From NCBI RefSeq assembly GCF_013623775.1, contig NZ_JABFAM010000006.1, positions 186,001 through 250,000 of the forward strand: a DNA stretch of 64,000 nucleotides, given 5' to 3'. The position numbers and the translations under genes were made by a program. The stretch is from Rufibacter sp. XAAS-G3-1 (GTDB lineage: Bacteria; Bacteroidota; Bacteroidia; Cytophagales; Hymenobacteraceae). Shown in pieces: positions 34,453-43,009 of the stretch. Numbering within the stretch: position 1 is the first letter of the stretch; each line of letters begins with the position of its first letter. The notes under the pieces are model-generated. The model was not told the origin of the DNA. It did not search any database and saw only the letters and a program-made list of their open reading frames with translations.

Positions 34453-34480
34453 GCCTTTTGGGTAGGCGTCATTCCGTAAG

Positions 34481-34936
34481 GAACCAACTCACCCCTCCCA
34501 GGAGGGAAATACGCCTTTGCAGAGAGGAAAGGCAATGCGTGCTAGAGACAAGGCAGTGCCTGGTCTCTACAGGTTCCATCATCACCGCTTCTGCTACTTT
34601 CCCCAGTTCCAGTCTTCCCCGAGCGCGCCTCGCTTTTGGCCCTAGATAAACACCAACTAAGAGAGACAGACCGTGCAGGCCGAAAGGGCAGTGCGAGAGG
34701 GGAAGGCGGGGCCCCGCGGCCGTGAGCGCATACCGCCAAAGATGAAACAATACAGCACTTGCACCCACGAAACAAGCGCACAAGCCAAGGGAACAGCATA
34801 AGGCGTGCACCTGCTAACCTCCATTTAACAAGCAGATAAGCCAAAGGAACACCGTAAGGCATGCACCTGCCAATCCTCTCAATAAAAGCCATTTCCAAAC
34901 AGAGACCAAAGCGCAGAAAAGGGCCAATAGCAGTAT
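34481..34936 (-). repeat. large dispersed repeat R, copy 3
   Basis: Inverse orientation to copies 1 and 2. Holds the CGCGGGGCCCCGC-type GC-rich centre, GTTTCATCTTTGGCGGTATG as read on the minus strand, and two tandem units with TGTTCC(C/T)TTGGCTT. A 113-codon ORF reads through it but is not called. The gap 34232-35104 holds this repeat, hairpins and PAL copies 14 and 15, with no gene. Confidence 0.75.
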
Positions 34937-35011
34937 CATACCTCACAAATTCCCCATTTTGGAGCAGCCATTACAAGAGCAGCAAGGAATTATTCCCCAT
35001 CTTTCACCTGC

Positions 35012-35049
35012 CGTTTCAAGGCTCTTTTTCAGAAATAAGGTTAAAAACG
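35012..35049. repeat. PAL palindromic repeat, copy 15
   Basis: CGTTTCAAGGCTCTTTTTC, then AGAAATAAGGTTAAAAACG; 55 bp upstream of ftsX. Confidence 0.6.
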
Positions 35050-35081
35050 CCTACTCGGCCGTTCTTCTTCTAAATTATTAC

Positions 35082-35089
35082 TATTTTTG
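35082..35089 (+). promoter_or_regulatory. possible -7 box upstream of ftsX
   Basis: TATTTTTG matches TAnnTTTG, 15 bp before the ATG. No TTTG lies 19 bp upstream, so only half of the promoter is supported. Confidence 0.35.
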
Positions 35090-35104
35090 TCGGCACACTT
35101 ACCT

Positions 35105-36004
35105 ATGGCTGCTAAACCGCTTAAACATACCCGCAAGAAGAAGCTCGGCAATTACCCGCATACCATGGTGATCTTCAGTATCACGTTGGCTTTGTTTGTG
35201 ATTGGCTCTTTTGGGCTGCTGCTCATTTTTGCCAGCAAGCTCTCCAATCTGGTGAAACAGAACATTGAGGTACAGGTCTACCTTGACCGCGAGATCTCTC
35301 CCCTGGAGATTGAGAAGCTGAAAAAAACGCTGGGCCGAAAGGAATACATCGCCTATGAAGAAAGCCAGCCCATGGTTCTCTTCATGTCCAAAGAGCAGGG
35401 CGCCAAGGAATTCATTGATGAAAGCGGCGAAGACTTCCTGACCTTCTTAGGGGAAAACCCGCTCCGCGATGCGTTCATTTTGCGCATCAATCCTGAGTTT
35501 GCCACCTCTGAGCAACTCAAAAACATCAAACAAGACCTTCAGAATACGACGGGCGTGTACGAGGTAGATTACGTGGAAAGCCTCATTGACTCCATCAACC
35601 ATAACCTGCGGCGGGTGAGCATTGTGCTGTTGGCGTTCGCGGCCATTCTGGTGCTGGTGGTCATCATTCTCATCAACAACACCATTAAATTGGCCTTGTA
35701 TTCCCAGCGGTTCCTGATCAGGAGCATGCAGTTGGTGGGCGCCACTTCCTTTTTTATTCAGCGGCCCTTCCTGAACCGAGCCACGTTTCAGGGACTGGTG
35801 AGCGGGGCCATGGCCTCCCTCCTGCTTTTCGGATTGCTGCAATACGCCTACCACGAGATAAGCGAGCTATACCTGCTGCGCGATGAAAAACAGATGCTCA
35901 TTCTCATGGCCGCTCTGCTGATTCTGGGTGGGGTGCTGGGCTTTTTCAGTTCGTACCGGGCGGTGAAAAAATACCTCCGGGCTTCTCTAGACGATTTATA
36001 TTAA
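35105..36004 (+). CDS. ftsX: cell division protein FtsX
   Basis: Membrane half of the FtsEX complex that controls septal murein hydrolases. 299 residues from the ATG at 35105; an in-frame start 18 bp upstream would overlap the possible promoter. One N-terminal membrane segment (about 20-45), a periplasmic domain (IEVQVYLDREISPLEIEKLK, FLGENPLRDAFILRINPE), then three segments after about 165, with SIVLLAFAAILVLVVIILI and YSQRFLIRSMQLVGATSFF. ftsE is not next to it, as is normal in Bacteroidota. First gene of a tight five-gene operon. Confidence 0.95.
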   Translation: MAAKPLKHTRKKKLGNYPHTMVIFSITLALFVIGSFGLLLIFASKLSNLVKQNIEVQVYLDREISPLEIEKLKKTLGRKEYIAYEESQPMVLFMSKEQGAKEFIDESGEDFLTFLGENPLRDAFILRINPEFATSEQLKNIKQDLQNTTGVYEVDYVESLIDSINHNLRRVSIVLLAFAAILVLVVIILINNTIKLALYSQRFLIRSMQLVGATSFFIQRPFLNRATFQGLVSGAMASLLLFGLLQYAYHEISELYLLRDEKQMLILMAALLILGGVLGFFSSYRAVKKYLRASLDDLY

Positions 36005-36018
36005 AGATAATATCCTGC

Positions 36019-36240
36019 ATGGAAAACAAAAATCAGCCGAACTTCTCTTTTGGGCGCCGCAATTACCAGATCATGTTGGTGGGCTTGGTAGTGATGGGCA
36101 TTGGTTTCATTTTGATGGCCATGGACTCTGCGCCGTACGGTTACGGTTTTCTGGGCCTGACCTTGGGGCCAATTGTCCTGGTGATTGGCTTCATCATTCA
36201 ATTCTTCGCCATTCTGGCAAAACCGCGCAAAAACGTTTAG
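36019..36240 (+). CDS. DUF3098 small membrane protein
   Basis: 73 residues with two membrane segments: IMLVGLVVMGIGFILMAM and LTLGPIVLVIGFIIQFFAI. The pattern MENKNQPNFSFGRRNYQIML at the N-terminus, with the YGFLG loop between the helices, identifies the DUF3098 family, found between ftsX and uppP in many Bacteroidota. Function unknown; constant position suggests a role with FtsX or with undecaprenyl phosphate recycling. 14 bp after ftsX; its stop is directly followed by the uppP ATG. Confidence 0.9.
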   Translation: MENKNQPNFSFGRRNYQIMLVGLVVMGIGFILMAMDSAPYGYGFLGLTLGPIVLVIGFIIQFFAILAKPRKNV

Positions 36241-37083
36241 ATGAGTATCTGGCAAGCCATCATCCTGGCCATAGTGGAAGGATTGACGGAATTTTTACCG
36301 GTTTCCTCTACCGGGCACATGGTGATTGCGTCCAGTCTTATGGGCATCAACGCGTTTGAGTTTACCAAGATGTTCACGGTCACCATCCAGTTCGGGGCCA
36401 TCCTGTCGGTGGTGGTGTTGTACTGGAAGCGGTTCATCAACTCCTTTGATTTTTACAAAAAACTTCTAGTGGCGGTGATTCCGGCTCTGGCCATTGGCTT
36501 TGTGCTGAAGGATATTGTGAATGCCATGCTGGAACGCGTGGAGGTAGTGGCTATCAGTCTGCTGCTGGGTGGTATTCTGCTTATTTTTGTAGACCGCTGG
36601 TTTAAAGAGAAGGAAAACCCGGTGACCACGCCCAGTTACAGGAATGCCTTCATCATTGGCTTGTTCCAGTGTATCGCCATGATTCCGGGGGTTTCGCGCT
36701 CCGCTTCTTCCATCATTGGCGGACTTACCCAGAACATGACCCGCAAATCGGCCGCGGAGTTTTCGTTTTTCATGGCGGTTCCCACCATGTTGGCCGCCGC
36801 TACGTACGCGGTGCTCACAGATTTACTGCACCTGGAGATTTCAGACGTAGTCAAGTTTAACCTGCCCAAAATTCAGCAGGGCTTTGCGTCCATTACGCCG
36901 CAGGAGTGGCAGGTGCTCCTGATAGGAAACCTAGTGGCCTTTGTGGTAGCCATGGCCGCCATCAAGTTCTTTGTAGGTTTCTTAACCAAATACGGGTTCA
37001 AACTGTTTGGCTATTACCGCATAGTGGTAGGATTGATCATTCTCCTGTTAATGGCCTTGGGAGTTGAAATACAGATAGTGTAA
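36241..37083 (+). CDS. uppP: undecaprenyl-diphosphatase UppP (BacA)
   Basis: Recycles the lipid carrier by removing a phosphate from undecaprenyl diphosphate. 280 residues, eight predicted membrane segments. Family motifs are [17 protein letters not shown] at the N-terminus and [14 protein letters not shown]; the usual PGxSRSG(A/S)T reads [10 protein letters not shown] here, a change seen in Bacteroidota. The ATG immediately follows the DUF3098 stop and its own stop overlaps the truB start by 1 bp (TAATG). Confidence 0.95.
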   Translation: MSIWQAIILAIVEGLTEFLPVSSTGHMVIASSLMGINAFEFTKMFTVTIQFGAILSVVVLYWKRFINSFDFYKKLLVAVIPALAIGFVLKDIVNAMLERVEVVAISLLLGGILLIFVDRWFKEKENPVTTPSYRNAFIIGLFQCIAMIPGVSRSASSIIGGLTQNMTRKSAAEFSFFMAVPTMLAAATYAVLTDLLHLEISDVVKFNLPKIQQGFASITPQEWQVLLIGNLVAFVVAMAAIKFFVGFLTKYGFKLFGYYRIVVGLIILLLMALGVEIQIV

Positions 37084-37793
37084 TGCAAGAAACTCCTTAT
37101 GATTTTGAGGCGGGGGCTATCCTTCTGATGGACAAACCCCTCACCTGGACGTCTTTTGACGTGGTGAAGAAAACCAAGTTTTCCCTCCGCATCAAGAAAA
37201 TCGGCCACGCCGGCACCTTAGACCCTTTGGCCAGCGGCCTCCTGATTCTGTGCACCGGTAAGTTCACCAAACGCATTGAAGAGATTCAGGCGCAGGAAAA
37301 AGAGTATACCGGTACCTTTGTGTTAGGCCATACCACGCCCTCTTTTGACTTGGAGACCGAAATTGACAGCACCGCTCCCACCGATCACCTGACCGAAGAA
37401 ATGCTGCGCGAAGCGACGAACTCGTTTTTAGGGGAGATTGACCAGACCCCGCCCATTTACTCGGCGGTAAAGATTAATGGGGAAAGAGCCTACGCGTTGG
37501 CCCGCCGGGGCGAAGAGGCTGAAATCAAATCTAAACGCATCACCATTAAGCAATTTGAGCTCACTTCCATAGCGGGCAACCAAGTAGCGTTTAAGGTAGT
37601 ATGCTCAAAAGGAACCTATATTCGCAGTCTGGCGCGCGATTTCGGCCTGAAATTGGGTTGTGGGGCGTATCTCTCCAAGTTGGTGCGTACCCGCATTGGG
37701 GAGTACCGGCTGGAAGATGCCATGAGCTTGGAACAATTGCAGGAACTCCGCGAAAAACAATTGGCGCACCATGATCGTCATCCGGGAGCTTAG
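37083..37793 (+). CDS. truB: tRNA pseudouridine(55) synthase TruB
   Basis: Makes pseudouridine 55 in the T loop of tRNAs. 236 residues. LLMDKPLTWTSFDVVKK and KIGHAGTLDPLASGLL hold the catalytic Asp; YSAVKINGERAYALARRGEE, CSKGTYIRSLARDFG and GAYLSKLVRTRIGEY follow in family order. The PUA domain of E. coli TruB is absent, as usual for short Bacteroidota forms. Its last 23 bp overlap the start of ribF. Confidence 0.96.
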   Translation: MQETPYDFEAGAILLMDKPLTWTSFDVVKKTKFSLRIKKIGHAGTLDPLASGLLILCTGKFTKRIEEIQAQEKEYTGTFVLGHTTPSFDLETEIDSTAPTDHLTEEMLREATNSFLGEIDQTPPIYSAVKINGERAYALARRGEEAEIKSKRITIKQFELTSIAGNQVAFKVVCSKGTYIRSLARDFGLKLGCGAYLSKLVRTRIGEYRLEDAMSLEQLQELREKQLAHHDRHPGA

Positions 37794-38697
37794 TTTATTT
37801 CCTTCCCTTTCGCATGCCGTAGTTACGTCCGGCACGTTTGACGGGGTGCACGTGGGCCACCAGAAAATCCTTTCCAGGTTGATAGAAACGGCACGTCAGT
37901 GCGATGGGCAAAGTGTGGTCATCACCTACTGGCCCCACCCCCGCACCGTTCTAAACCCGCAAGACAATTCGTTACGCCTGCTTTCCACCATTGAGGAACG
38001 GATTGCCGCGCTCAGGGCCTTTGGGGTAGATTATCTGTTACTGCTGCCGTTCACGAAGGAATTCGCCCAGCTCTCCTCAGAGGAATACATCCAACAAATC
38101 CTTATCCAGACCATCCAGACCAAAAAACTGGTGATAGGCTATGACCACCGGTTCGGGAAAAACCGTGAGGGTAGCTTTGATTACCTGCAACAGAATGCCC
38201 AACGCTACGGCTTTGCCGTGGAGGAAATCCCGCGGCAGGACATTGATGCCGTGGGGGTAAGTTCCTCAAAGATCAGAACCGCCCTGGAACGCGGCGACGT
38301 TTCTACGGCCGCCCGCTACCTGGGCAGACCCTATTCCCTTACCGGAACCGTGGTGCAAGGCAAACAACTGGGCCGCACCATTGGGTACCCTACCGCCAAT
38401 GTAGAACCCCAGGAGAAACTGAAGCTGGTGCCCGCCCAAGGCATCTATGCCGTTGCCGTTCAAACCCCTCAGGGTCATTTCAAGGGAATGCTGAGCATCG
38501 GTACCAACCCCACCGTGCAGGGCACCCACCAAACCATTGAGGTGAACATCTTTGATTTCGAGGCAGATCTGTACGGCCAGGAAATCACGCTCTTCTTTGT
38601 CGCCTATCTGCGGCCCGAAGAGAACTTTGACGGACTGGATGCGCTTACCCAACAACTCCACCAAGACAAACTCGCCGCCTTACAAGTGTTAGGATAA
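37771..38697 (+). CDS. ribF: bifunctional riboflavin kinase / FAD synthetase
   Basis: Turns riboflavin into FMN and then FAD. N-terminal nucleotidyltransferase domain with VTSGTFDGVHVGHQKIL (about 18-34) and the SSSKIRTALERGDV segment; C-terminal kinase domain (about 190-308) with GKQLGRTIGYPTANVEP and the EVNIFDFEADLYG strand. 308 residues is normal. Starts inside truB (23-bp overlap), so the five genes ftsX to ribF appear to be one transcript with translational coupling. Confidence 0.95.
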   Translation: MIVIRELSLFPSLSHAVVTSGTFDGVHVGHQKILSRLIETARQCDGQSVVITYWPHPRTVLNPQDNSLRLLSTIEERIAALRAFGVDYLLLLPFTKEFAQLSSEEYIQQILIQTIQTKKLVIGYDHRFGKNREGSFDYLQQNAQRYGFAVEEIPRQDIDAVGVSSSKIRTALERGDVSTAARYLGRPYSLTGTVVQGKQLGRTIGYPTANVEPQEKLKLVPAQGIYAVAVQTPQGHFKGMLSIGTNPTVQGTHQTIEVNIFDFEADLYGQEITLFFVAYLRPEENFDGLDALTQQLHQDKLAALQVLG

Positions 38698-38790
38698 ATC
38701 TGGTAAATCCGTAACTTCACCTCAGGCTTACACGATAAAGGCAGAGGGGAAGAAAGCTGGTGCTGGTTTTTCACTTAACCTACTTGTGCT

Positions 38791-39195
38791 ATGTTCAGAA
38801 GCATTCTAGCCGTTCTAGGCGGAGCCGCGATTGGGGTTTTTACCATCAGTCTGGTGGAATACATGAGCCATCAGCTCTACCCCTTGCCTACGCAACTTAA
38901 TCTTAATGACCGGGCGGCCATGGGCGCGGCATTAACGAATCAACCTGATGCGGCCTTGCTGCTGGTGTTGTTTGGCTATGCCATAGGTTCCTTTTTTGGC
39001 GGCATGGTGGCTGCCCGCTTCGCACGCTCCAGACGCGTAGCCCATGCGGTAGCCGTGGGTCTTCTGTTGCTGGTGATGGGCATTGCCAACTTATTCGCTT
39101 TCCCGCACCCGCTTTGGTTTGTGGTGGTTTCTCTGCTGCTTTACCTGCCCATGGCCTACTTTGGCGGCATGATGTCGGCCCGCCGCATTCCTTAA
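38791..39195 (+). CDS. small multi-pass membrane protein, unknown
   Basis: 134 residues with about four hydrophobic segments (near 3-22, 55-76, 87-108 and 110-128). The motif GYAIGSFFGGMVAARFARSRR and the repeated GGM(V/M)(A/S)AR-type ends suggest an internally similar helix pair. I recognise no named family. It stands alone, 93 bp after ribF, and a PAL copy starts 6 bp after its stop. Confidence 0.8.
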   Translation: MFRSILAVLGGAAIGVFTISLVEYMSHQLYPLPTQLNLNDRAAMGAALTNQPDAALLLVLFGYAIGSFFGGMVAARFARSRRVAHAVAVGLLLLVMGIANLFAFPHPLWFVVVSLLLYLPMAYFGGMMSARRIP

Positions 39196-39200
39196 CGCTG

Positions 39201-39237
39201 CGTTTTAGGGCTATTTTTCGTAAAACAGGCCAAAAAC
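39201..39237. repeat. PAL palindromic repeat, copy 16
   Basis: CGTTTTAGGGCTATTTTTC, then GTAAAACAGGCCAAAAAC; 6 bp past the previous stop and 61 bp before scoA. Confidence 0.8.
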
Positions 39238-39297
39238 CCGCTCCTTTTGTTCGCTTTACAACTGATAAAATACACTCCACGCTTTTTAAATAATACG

Positions 39298-40011
39298 ATG
39301 ATCAATAAAGTGGTACAAGATGCCGCCTCGGCTTGCCAGGACATTCCAGATGGCGCGACGCTTATGCTGGGCGGCTTCGGGCTTTGCGGCATTCCAGAGA
39401 ACTCCATCCAGGAGATTTTGCGCAAAGGCATCAAAAACCTGACCTGCATTTCCAACAATGCCGGGGTAGATGATTTCGGGATTGGGCTGATGCTACAGCA
39501 ACGCCAGGTAAAGAAGATGATTTCCAGCTACGTAGGCGAAAATGCCGAGTTTGAGCGCCAATTGCTTTCCGGCGAACTGGAAGTGGAACTGATTCCGCAG
39601 GGCACCCTGGCCGAAAGAATTCGCGCGGGCGGCGCGGGCATCCCCGCTTTCTTCACGCCGGCCGGGTACGGCACCGAAGTGGGTGAAGGCAAAGAAAGCC
39701 GCGCGTTCCACGGCAAAATGTACCTCATGGAAACCTGGCTCAAAGCCGATTTCGCCTTAGTCAAAGCCTGGAAAGGCGATACCGCCGGCAACCTCATCTA
39801 CAAAGGAACCGCCCGCAACTTCAACCCCATGATGGCCACCGCCGGCCGCATCACTATTGCCGAGGTGGAGGAACTCGTCCCCGAAGGCGAACTAGACCCC
39901 AACCAAATTCACACGCCCGGCATCTACGTGCAGCGCATTTTCCAGGGCAAAGACTACGAGAAACGCATTGAACAGAGAACCGTTCGGCAGGCGGAGCCTG
40001 CCTCTTCTTGA
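39298..40011 (+). CDS. scoA: 3-oxoacid CoA-transferase subunit A
   Basis: Alpha subunit of succinyl-CoA:3-ketoacid CoA-transferase, which swaps CoA between succinyl-CoA and acetoacetate. ATG at 39298 (237 residues); [13 protein letters not shown] is the family's CoA-binding loop, followed by [36 protein letters not shown] and [21 protein letters not shown]. The body ends with the usual RIEQRTVR; the final residues QAEPASS come from a short hairpin (GGCAGGC/GCCTGCC, 39986-40002) at the edge of the cassette that separates it from scoB, so the C-terminus may have been altered by that insertion. Confidence 0.93.
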   Translation: MINKVVQDAASACQDIPDGATLMLGGFGLCGIPENSIQEILRKGIKNLTCISNNAGVDDFGIGLMLQQRQVKKMISSYVGENAEFERQLLSGELEVELIPQGTLAERIRAGGAGIPAFFTPAGYGTEVGEGKESRAFHGKMYLMETWLKADFALVKAWKGDTAGNLIYKGTARNFNPMMATAGRITIAEVEELVPEGELDPNQIHTPGIYVQRIFQGKDYEKRIEQRTVRQAEPASS

Positions 40012-40090
40012 TGTGAAGATTTGGAGATGTGGAAATTTGAAGATGGGGAGATGAGGAAATTTGAAGATGTGAGAATGTAGAGATTTAATA
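40012..40090. repeat. left inverted repeat of the four-helix-bundle cassette
   Basis: Purine-rich sequence with GATGTGAAGATTTGGAGATG, TGGAAATTTGAAGA and GATGAGGAAATTTGAAGATG. Pairs with 40487-40570 read in reverse: GATGTGATGATTTGGAAATG, TGGTGATGAGGAAATTTGAA, GAAAATGTGGAGATG. Confidence 0.75.
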
Positions 40091-40109
40091 ATGGCCTTAT
40101 GATTTGAAT

Positions 40110-40466
40110 ATGGAGAAACCGCAGCCTCAGAATTTGGTTTTGAACCTGTCGCGTGACTTTTCAGTGGCTTTGATTGAATATGCCGAAGTGTTAGAGGCGC
40201 AAAGAAAATTTGTGGTTGCTAACCAGGTTCTGAAAAGTGGCACCTCCATTGGGGCCAACGTAAGAGAGGCGCAGAATGCGGAGAGCAAAGCTGATTTCAT
40301 CCATAAGTTCAAAATAGCCGCCAAAGAAGCAGATGAAACAGAATATTGGCTTCTGCTTTGCCAGCGCGCTCCCACTTACCCAAACCCAGAACATCTTCAG
40401 AAAGCCCTTCAATCCATAAAAAAGATCATCTCCAAAATCATCATCAGTGCCAAATCAAAAAAATAA
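40110..40466 (+). CDS. four-helix-bundle protein (23S rRNA IVP / bAvd-like)
   Basis: 118 residues from the ATG at 40110. LSRDFSVALIEYAEVLEAQR, then NQVLKSGTSIGANVREAQNAESKADFIHKF (shown here only in part as SIGANVREAQNAESKADF), then EADETEYWLLL match the TIGR02436 four-helix-bundle family, first seen inside 23S rRNA intervening sequences and related to the Avd accessory protein of diversity-generating retroelements. No reverse transcriptase or rRNA lies nearby. It sits between scoA and scoB, which are normally adjacent, and is bounded by inverted repeats, so it looks like an inserted cassette. Function unknown. Confidence 0.88.
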   Translation: MEKPQPQNLVLNLSRDFSVALIEYAEVLEAQRKFVVANQVLKSGTSIGANVREAQNAESKADFIHKFKIAAKEADETEYWLLLCQRAPTYPNPEHLQKALQSIKKIISKIIISAKSKK

Positions 40467-40486
40467 AACTTAAAGAGAGGCGCAGT

Positions 40487-40570
40487 TCATCTCCACATTT
40501 TCAATTCTTCAAATTTCCTCATCACCACATTTCCAAATCATCACATCTACACATCTTCTCATTTTCAAAT
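40487..40570. repeat. right inverted repeat of the four-helix-bundle cassette
   Basis: Pyrimidine-rich complement of the left repeat (CATCTCCACATTTTC, TTCAAATTTCCTCATCACCA, CATTTCCAAATCATCACATC). Ends about 10 bp before the scoB ATG. Confidence 0.75.
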
Positions 40571-40579
40571 ACGAATAAC

Positions 40580-41236
40580 ATGAGTCTTGATAAACACGGT
40601 ATTGCCAAAAGAATCGCCCAAGAAGTACAGGAAGGCTATTATGTGAACCTGGGGATTGGGATACCTACGCTGGTGGCCAATTACATTCCCGAGGGAATGA
40701 ACGTGGTCTTGCAGAGCGAGAACGGGCTGCTGGGCATGGGCCCCTTCCCTACCGAGGAAGAAGTAGACCCAGATTTAATCAACGCGGGGAAACAGACGGT
40801 GACCACGCTACCCGGCTCGGCGCTGTTCAGCTCTGCCGAGAGTTTTGCCATGATTAGGGGCGAGCACGTGCACCTCACCATTCTGGGCGCCATGGAAGTC
40901 TCTGAACGGGGCGACATTGCCAATTGGAAGATTCCGGGCAAGATGGTGAAAGGCATGGGCGGCGCCATGGACTTGGTGGCCTCGGCCAAAAACATCATTG
41001 TAGCCATGCAGCACACCTCCAAAGACGGGCAGTCCAAACTTCTGAAAAACTGCAGTCTGCCCATTACGGGCTTGCAGTGCGTGAAGAAGATTGTGACTGA
41101 TTTAGCCGTACTGGAAGTAACAGCAGAGGGGTTCAGGCTGTTAGAACGCGCGCCCGGCGTAACGGTGGAACAGATACAGGCGGCCACCGAAGGAAAATTA
41201 ATAGTAGAAGGCGAGATTCCGGAAATTACTGTGTAA
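40580..41236 (+). CDS. scoB: 3-oxoacid CoA-transferase subunit B
   Basis: Beta subunit partner of scoA. ATG at 40580 (218 residues); the frame is open far upstream through the cassette, but MSLDKHGIAKRIAQEVQEGY is the standard start. VNLGIGIPTLVANYIPEGM and QSENGLLGMGPFPTEEEVD contain the catalytic Glu (SENGLLG), which forms the CoA thioester. ILGAMEVSERGDIANWKIPG and GMGGAMDLVASAKNIIVAM follow. It is 568 bp from scoA because of the inserted cassette, which may change the balance of expression. Confidence 0.94.
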   Translation: MSLDKHGIAKRIAQEVQEGYYVNLGIGIPTLVANYIPEGMNVVLQSENGLLGMGPFPTEEEVDPDLINAGKQTVTTLPGSALFSSAESFAMIRGEHVHLTILGAMEVSERGDIANWKIPGKMVKGMGGAMDLVASAKNIIVAMQHTSKDGQSKLLKNCSLPITGLQCVKKIVTDLAVLEVTAEGFRLLERAPGVTVEQIQAATEGKLIVEGEIPEITV

Positions 41237-41285
41237 AACTATTTGTTACACAACGGCTCCTAGCCAATGGAACAGGGGTTGAAGG

Positions 41286-41324
41286 CTGTTTTTGAACTGT
41301 TTTCAGCAAAAGAAGCGCAAAACG
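41286..41324. repeat. PAL palindromic repeat, copy 17
   Basis: CTGTTTTTGAACTGTTTTC, then AGCAAAAGAAGCGCAAAACG; 50 bp past the scoB stop. Confidence 0.55.
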
Positions 41325-41350
41325 CCGTATACGTCCTATTACCTCTGGGC

Positions 41351-41381
41351 TTTGCCGCCTTTTAAAGCTTTCGTAACTTTG
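41351..41381 (+). promoter_or_regulatory. Bacteroidota-type promoter for the GNAT/nitrilase gene
   Basis: TTTG at 41351-41354, exactly 19 bp, then TAACTTTG at 41374-41381. Full match to TTTG-N19-TAnnTTTG, 73 bp before the start codon. Confidence 0.75.
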
Positions 41382-41428
41382 AAGGAATGCCTTTCTGAGT
41401 GGCAGGTGGGAATCACCTGCGGCCGAAA

Positions 41429-41454
41429 GCGTTTTTAACCTGATTTTACCAAAT
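41429..41454. repeat. PAL half-copy 18 touching the GNAT/nitrilase start
   Basis: GCGTTTTTAACCTGATTTTA, then CCAAAT; the right arm is missing and the ATG follows at once, so the repeat forms the 3' end of the leader. Confidence 0.55.
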
Positions 41455-43008
41455 ATGAGTGAAAATACCGAGCATAAATTAATTCTTCGTCAGCTTACCA
41501 CGTCTGATTACAAGGAAGTGAAACAAATCATGGAGCTGGTCTACACCACCATTGGCGGCTCCTGGACTCAAAAAGAATTCTCCTCCCTGCTGAAACGCTT
41601 CCCAGACGGGCAGCTCTGTATTGAGGACAAGGGCCGGGTAGTAGCCGCCGCGCTCAGCATCATCGTGAAATACTCAGAGTACGGCGATAAGCACACCTAC
41701 GAGCAAATAACCGGCGGCGGTAAATTTGATACCCATGACGATGAGGGCGACACGCTCTACGGCGTAGATGTGTTTGTGCACCCAGAATACCGCAACCTGC
41801 GCCTGGGCCGCCGTTTGTACGATGCCCGGAAAGAGCTTTGCGAGAACCTGAACCTGCGGGGCATCATCCTGGGGGGCCGAATTCCCGGCTATAAGGAGCA
41901 CTCAGACAAGATGACGCCCGGCAAGTACATAGAGCAGGTGCGGAACAAGGAGATTTATGACCCTATCCTTACCTTCCAACTCAGCAACGGTTTCCACGTC
42001 CGGAAAATCATTAGGGGGTACATGCCGCAGGACAAAGAATCCAAGGCGTATGCCTCGTTGCTGGAGTGGATCAACGTCTATTATGAGGAAAAGGAAACGC
42101 TGGTAGGCGGTACCAAACGCGTCGTCCGGATTGGGGTAATCCAGTGGCAGATGCGCCAGATGACCTCCTTGGAAGACTTTGAGCAGCAGGTAGAGTTCTT
42201 CGTGGACACGGTGAGTTCCTACAAAGCAGATTTGGTCATGTTCCCCGAGTTCTTCAATGCGCCTTTGATGGCTCTTTCTGATGAGAAGTCACCATCGGCC
42301 GCCATTAGAAAATTGGCTGAGTACACCGATGGCATTAGAGAACGGCTCATTCACCTGGCACTGTCTTACAACATCAACATCATTGCCGGCAGCATGCCCG
42401 AGTACATTGACAATAAGTTGCACAATGTAAGCTACCTCTGCCGCCGTGATGGAACGTATGACAAACAGTACAAACTGCACGTGACCCCAGATGAGTCACA
42501 ATACTGGGGGATGCGCGGCGGTAACAAACTGAACATCTTTGAGACGGATTTCGGGAAAGTGGGTCTTCTCATCTGCTATGACGTGGAATTCCCCGAACTG
42601 GCCCGCATGCTCTCTGACCAGGACATGAAAATCCTGTTCGTACCCTACCAGACCGATACCAAGAACGCCTATCTGCGGGTGCGCCACTGCGCCCAGGCCC
42701 GGGCCATTGAGAACGAGTGTTACGTGGCCATCACGGGCAGCGTAGGTAACTTGCCACGGGTGGAGAACATGGACATCCAGTACTCACAATCAGCGGTCTT
42801 CTCCCCTTCTGACGTGGCCTTCCCGCACGACGCCATCATTGCCGAGGCTACGCCGAATACTGAGATGACCCTCATTGCCGACTTGGATTTGGATCTATTG
42901 AAAGACCTGAACACCACCGGCAGCGTAAGAAACCTGAGAGATCGCCGGAAAGACCTCTACAACCTGAGCTGGTTGCATCAGAAAGAAGATGATTTAACCG
43001 AGATTTAA
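41455..43008 (+). CDS. bifunctional GNAT acetyltransferase / carbon-nitrogen hydrolase
   Basis: 517 residues. N-terminal GNAT domain (about 1-210; VDVFVHPEYRNLRLGRRLYD is the acetyl-CoA-binding segment) joined to a nitrilase-superfamily domain (about 225-500) with the complete Glu-Lys-Cys triad: MFPEFFNAP, DKQYKLHVTPDE and LLICYDVEFPE. This fusion is common in Bacteroidota and Proteobacteria; the substrate is not established. It has its own canonical promoter and a very strong terminator, so it is a single-gene unit. Confidence 0.93.
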   Translation: MSENTEHKLILRQLTTSDYKEVKQIMELVYTTIGGSWTQKEFSSLLKRFPDGQLCIEDKGRVVAAALSIIVKYSEYGDKHTYEQITGGGKFDTHDDEGDTLYGVDVFVHPEYRNLRLGRRLYDARKELCENLNLRGIILGGRIPGYKEHSDKMTPGKYIEQVRNKEIYDPILTFQLSNGFHVRKIIRGYMPQDKESKAYASLLEWINVYYEEKETLVGGTKRVVRIGVIQWQMRQMTSLEDFEQQVEFFVDTVSSYKADLVMFPEFFNAPLMALSDEKSPSAAIRKLAEYTDGIRERLIHLALSYNINIIAGSMPEYIDNKLHNVSYLCRRDGTYDKQYKLHVTPDESQYWGMRGGNKLNIFETDFGKVGLLICYDVEFPELARMLSDQDMKILFVPYQTDTKNAYLRVRHCAQARAIENECYVAITGSVGNLPRVENMDIQYSQSAVFSPSDVAFPHDAIIAEATPNTEMTLIADLDLDLLKDLNTTGSVRNLRDRRKDLYNLSWLHQKEDDLTEI

Positions 43009-43009
43009 G

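Noticed and set aside
40110-40466. Diversity-generating retroelement suggested by an Avd-like protein
   Set aside because: No reverse transcriptase, template repeat or variable repeat was found nearby, and the gene belongs equally well to the stand-alone IVP family.
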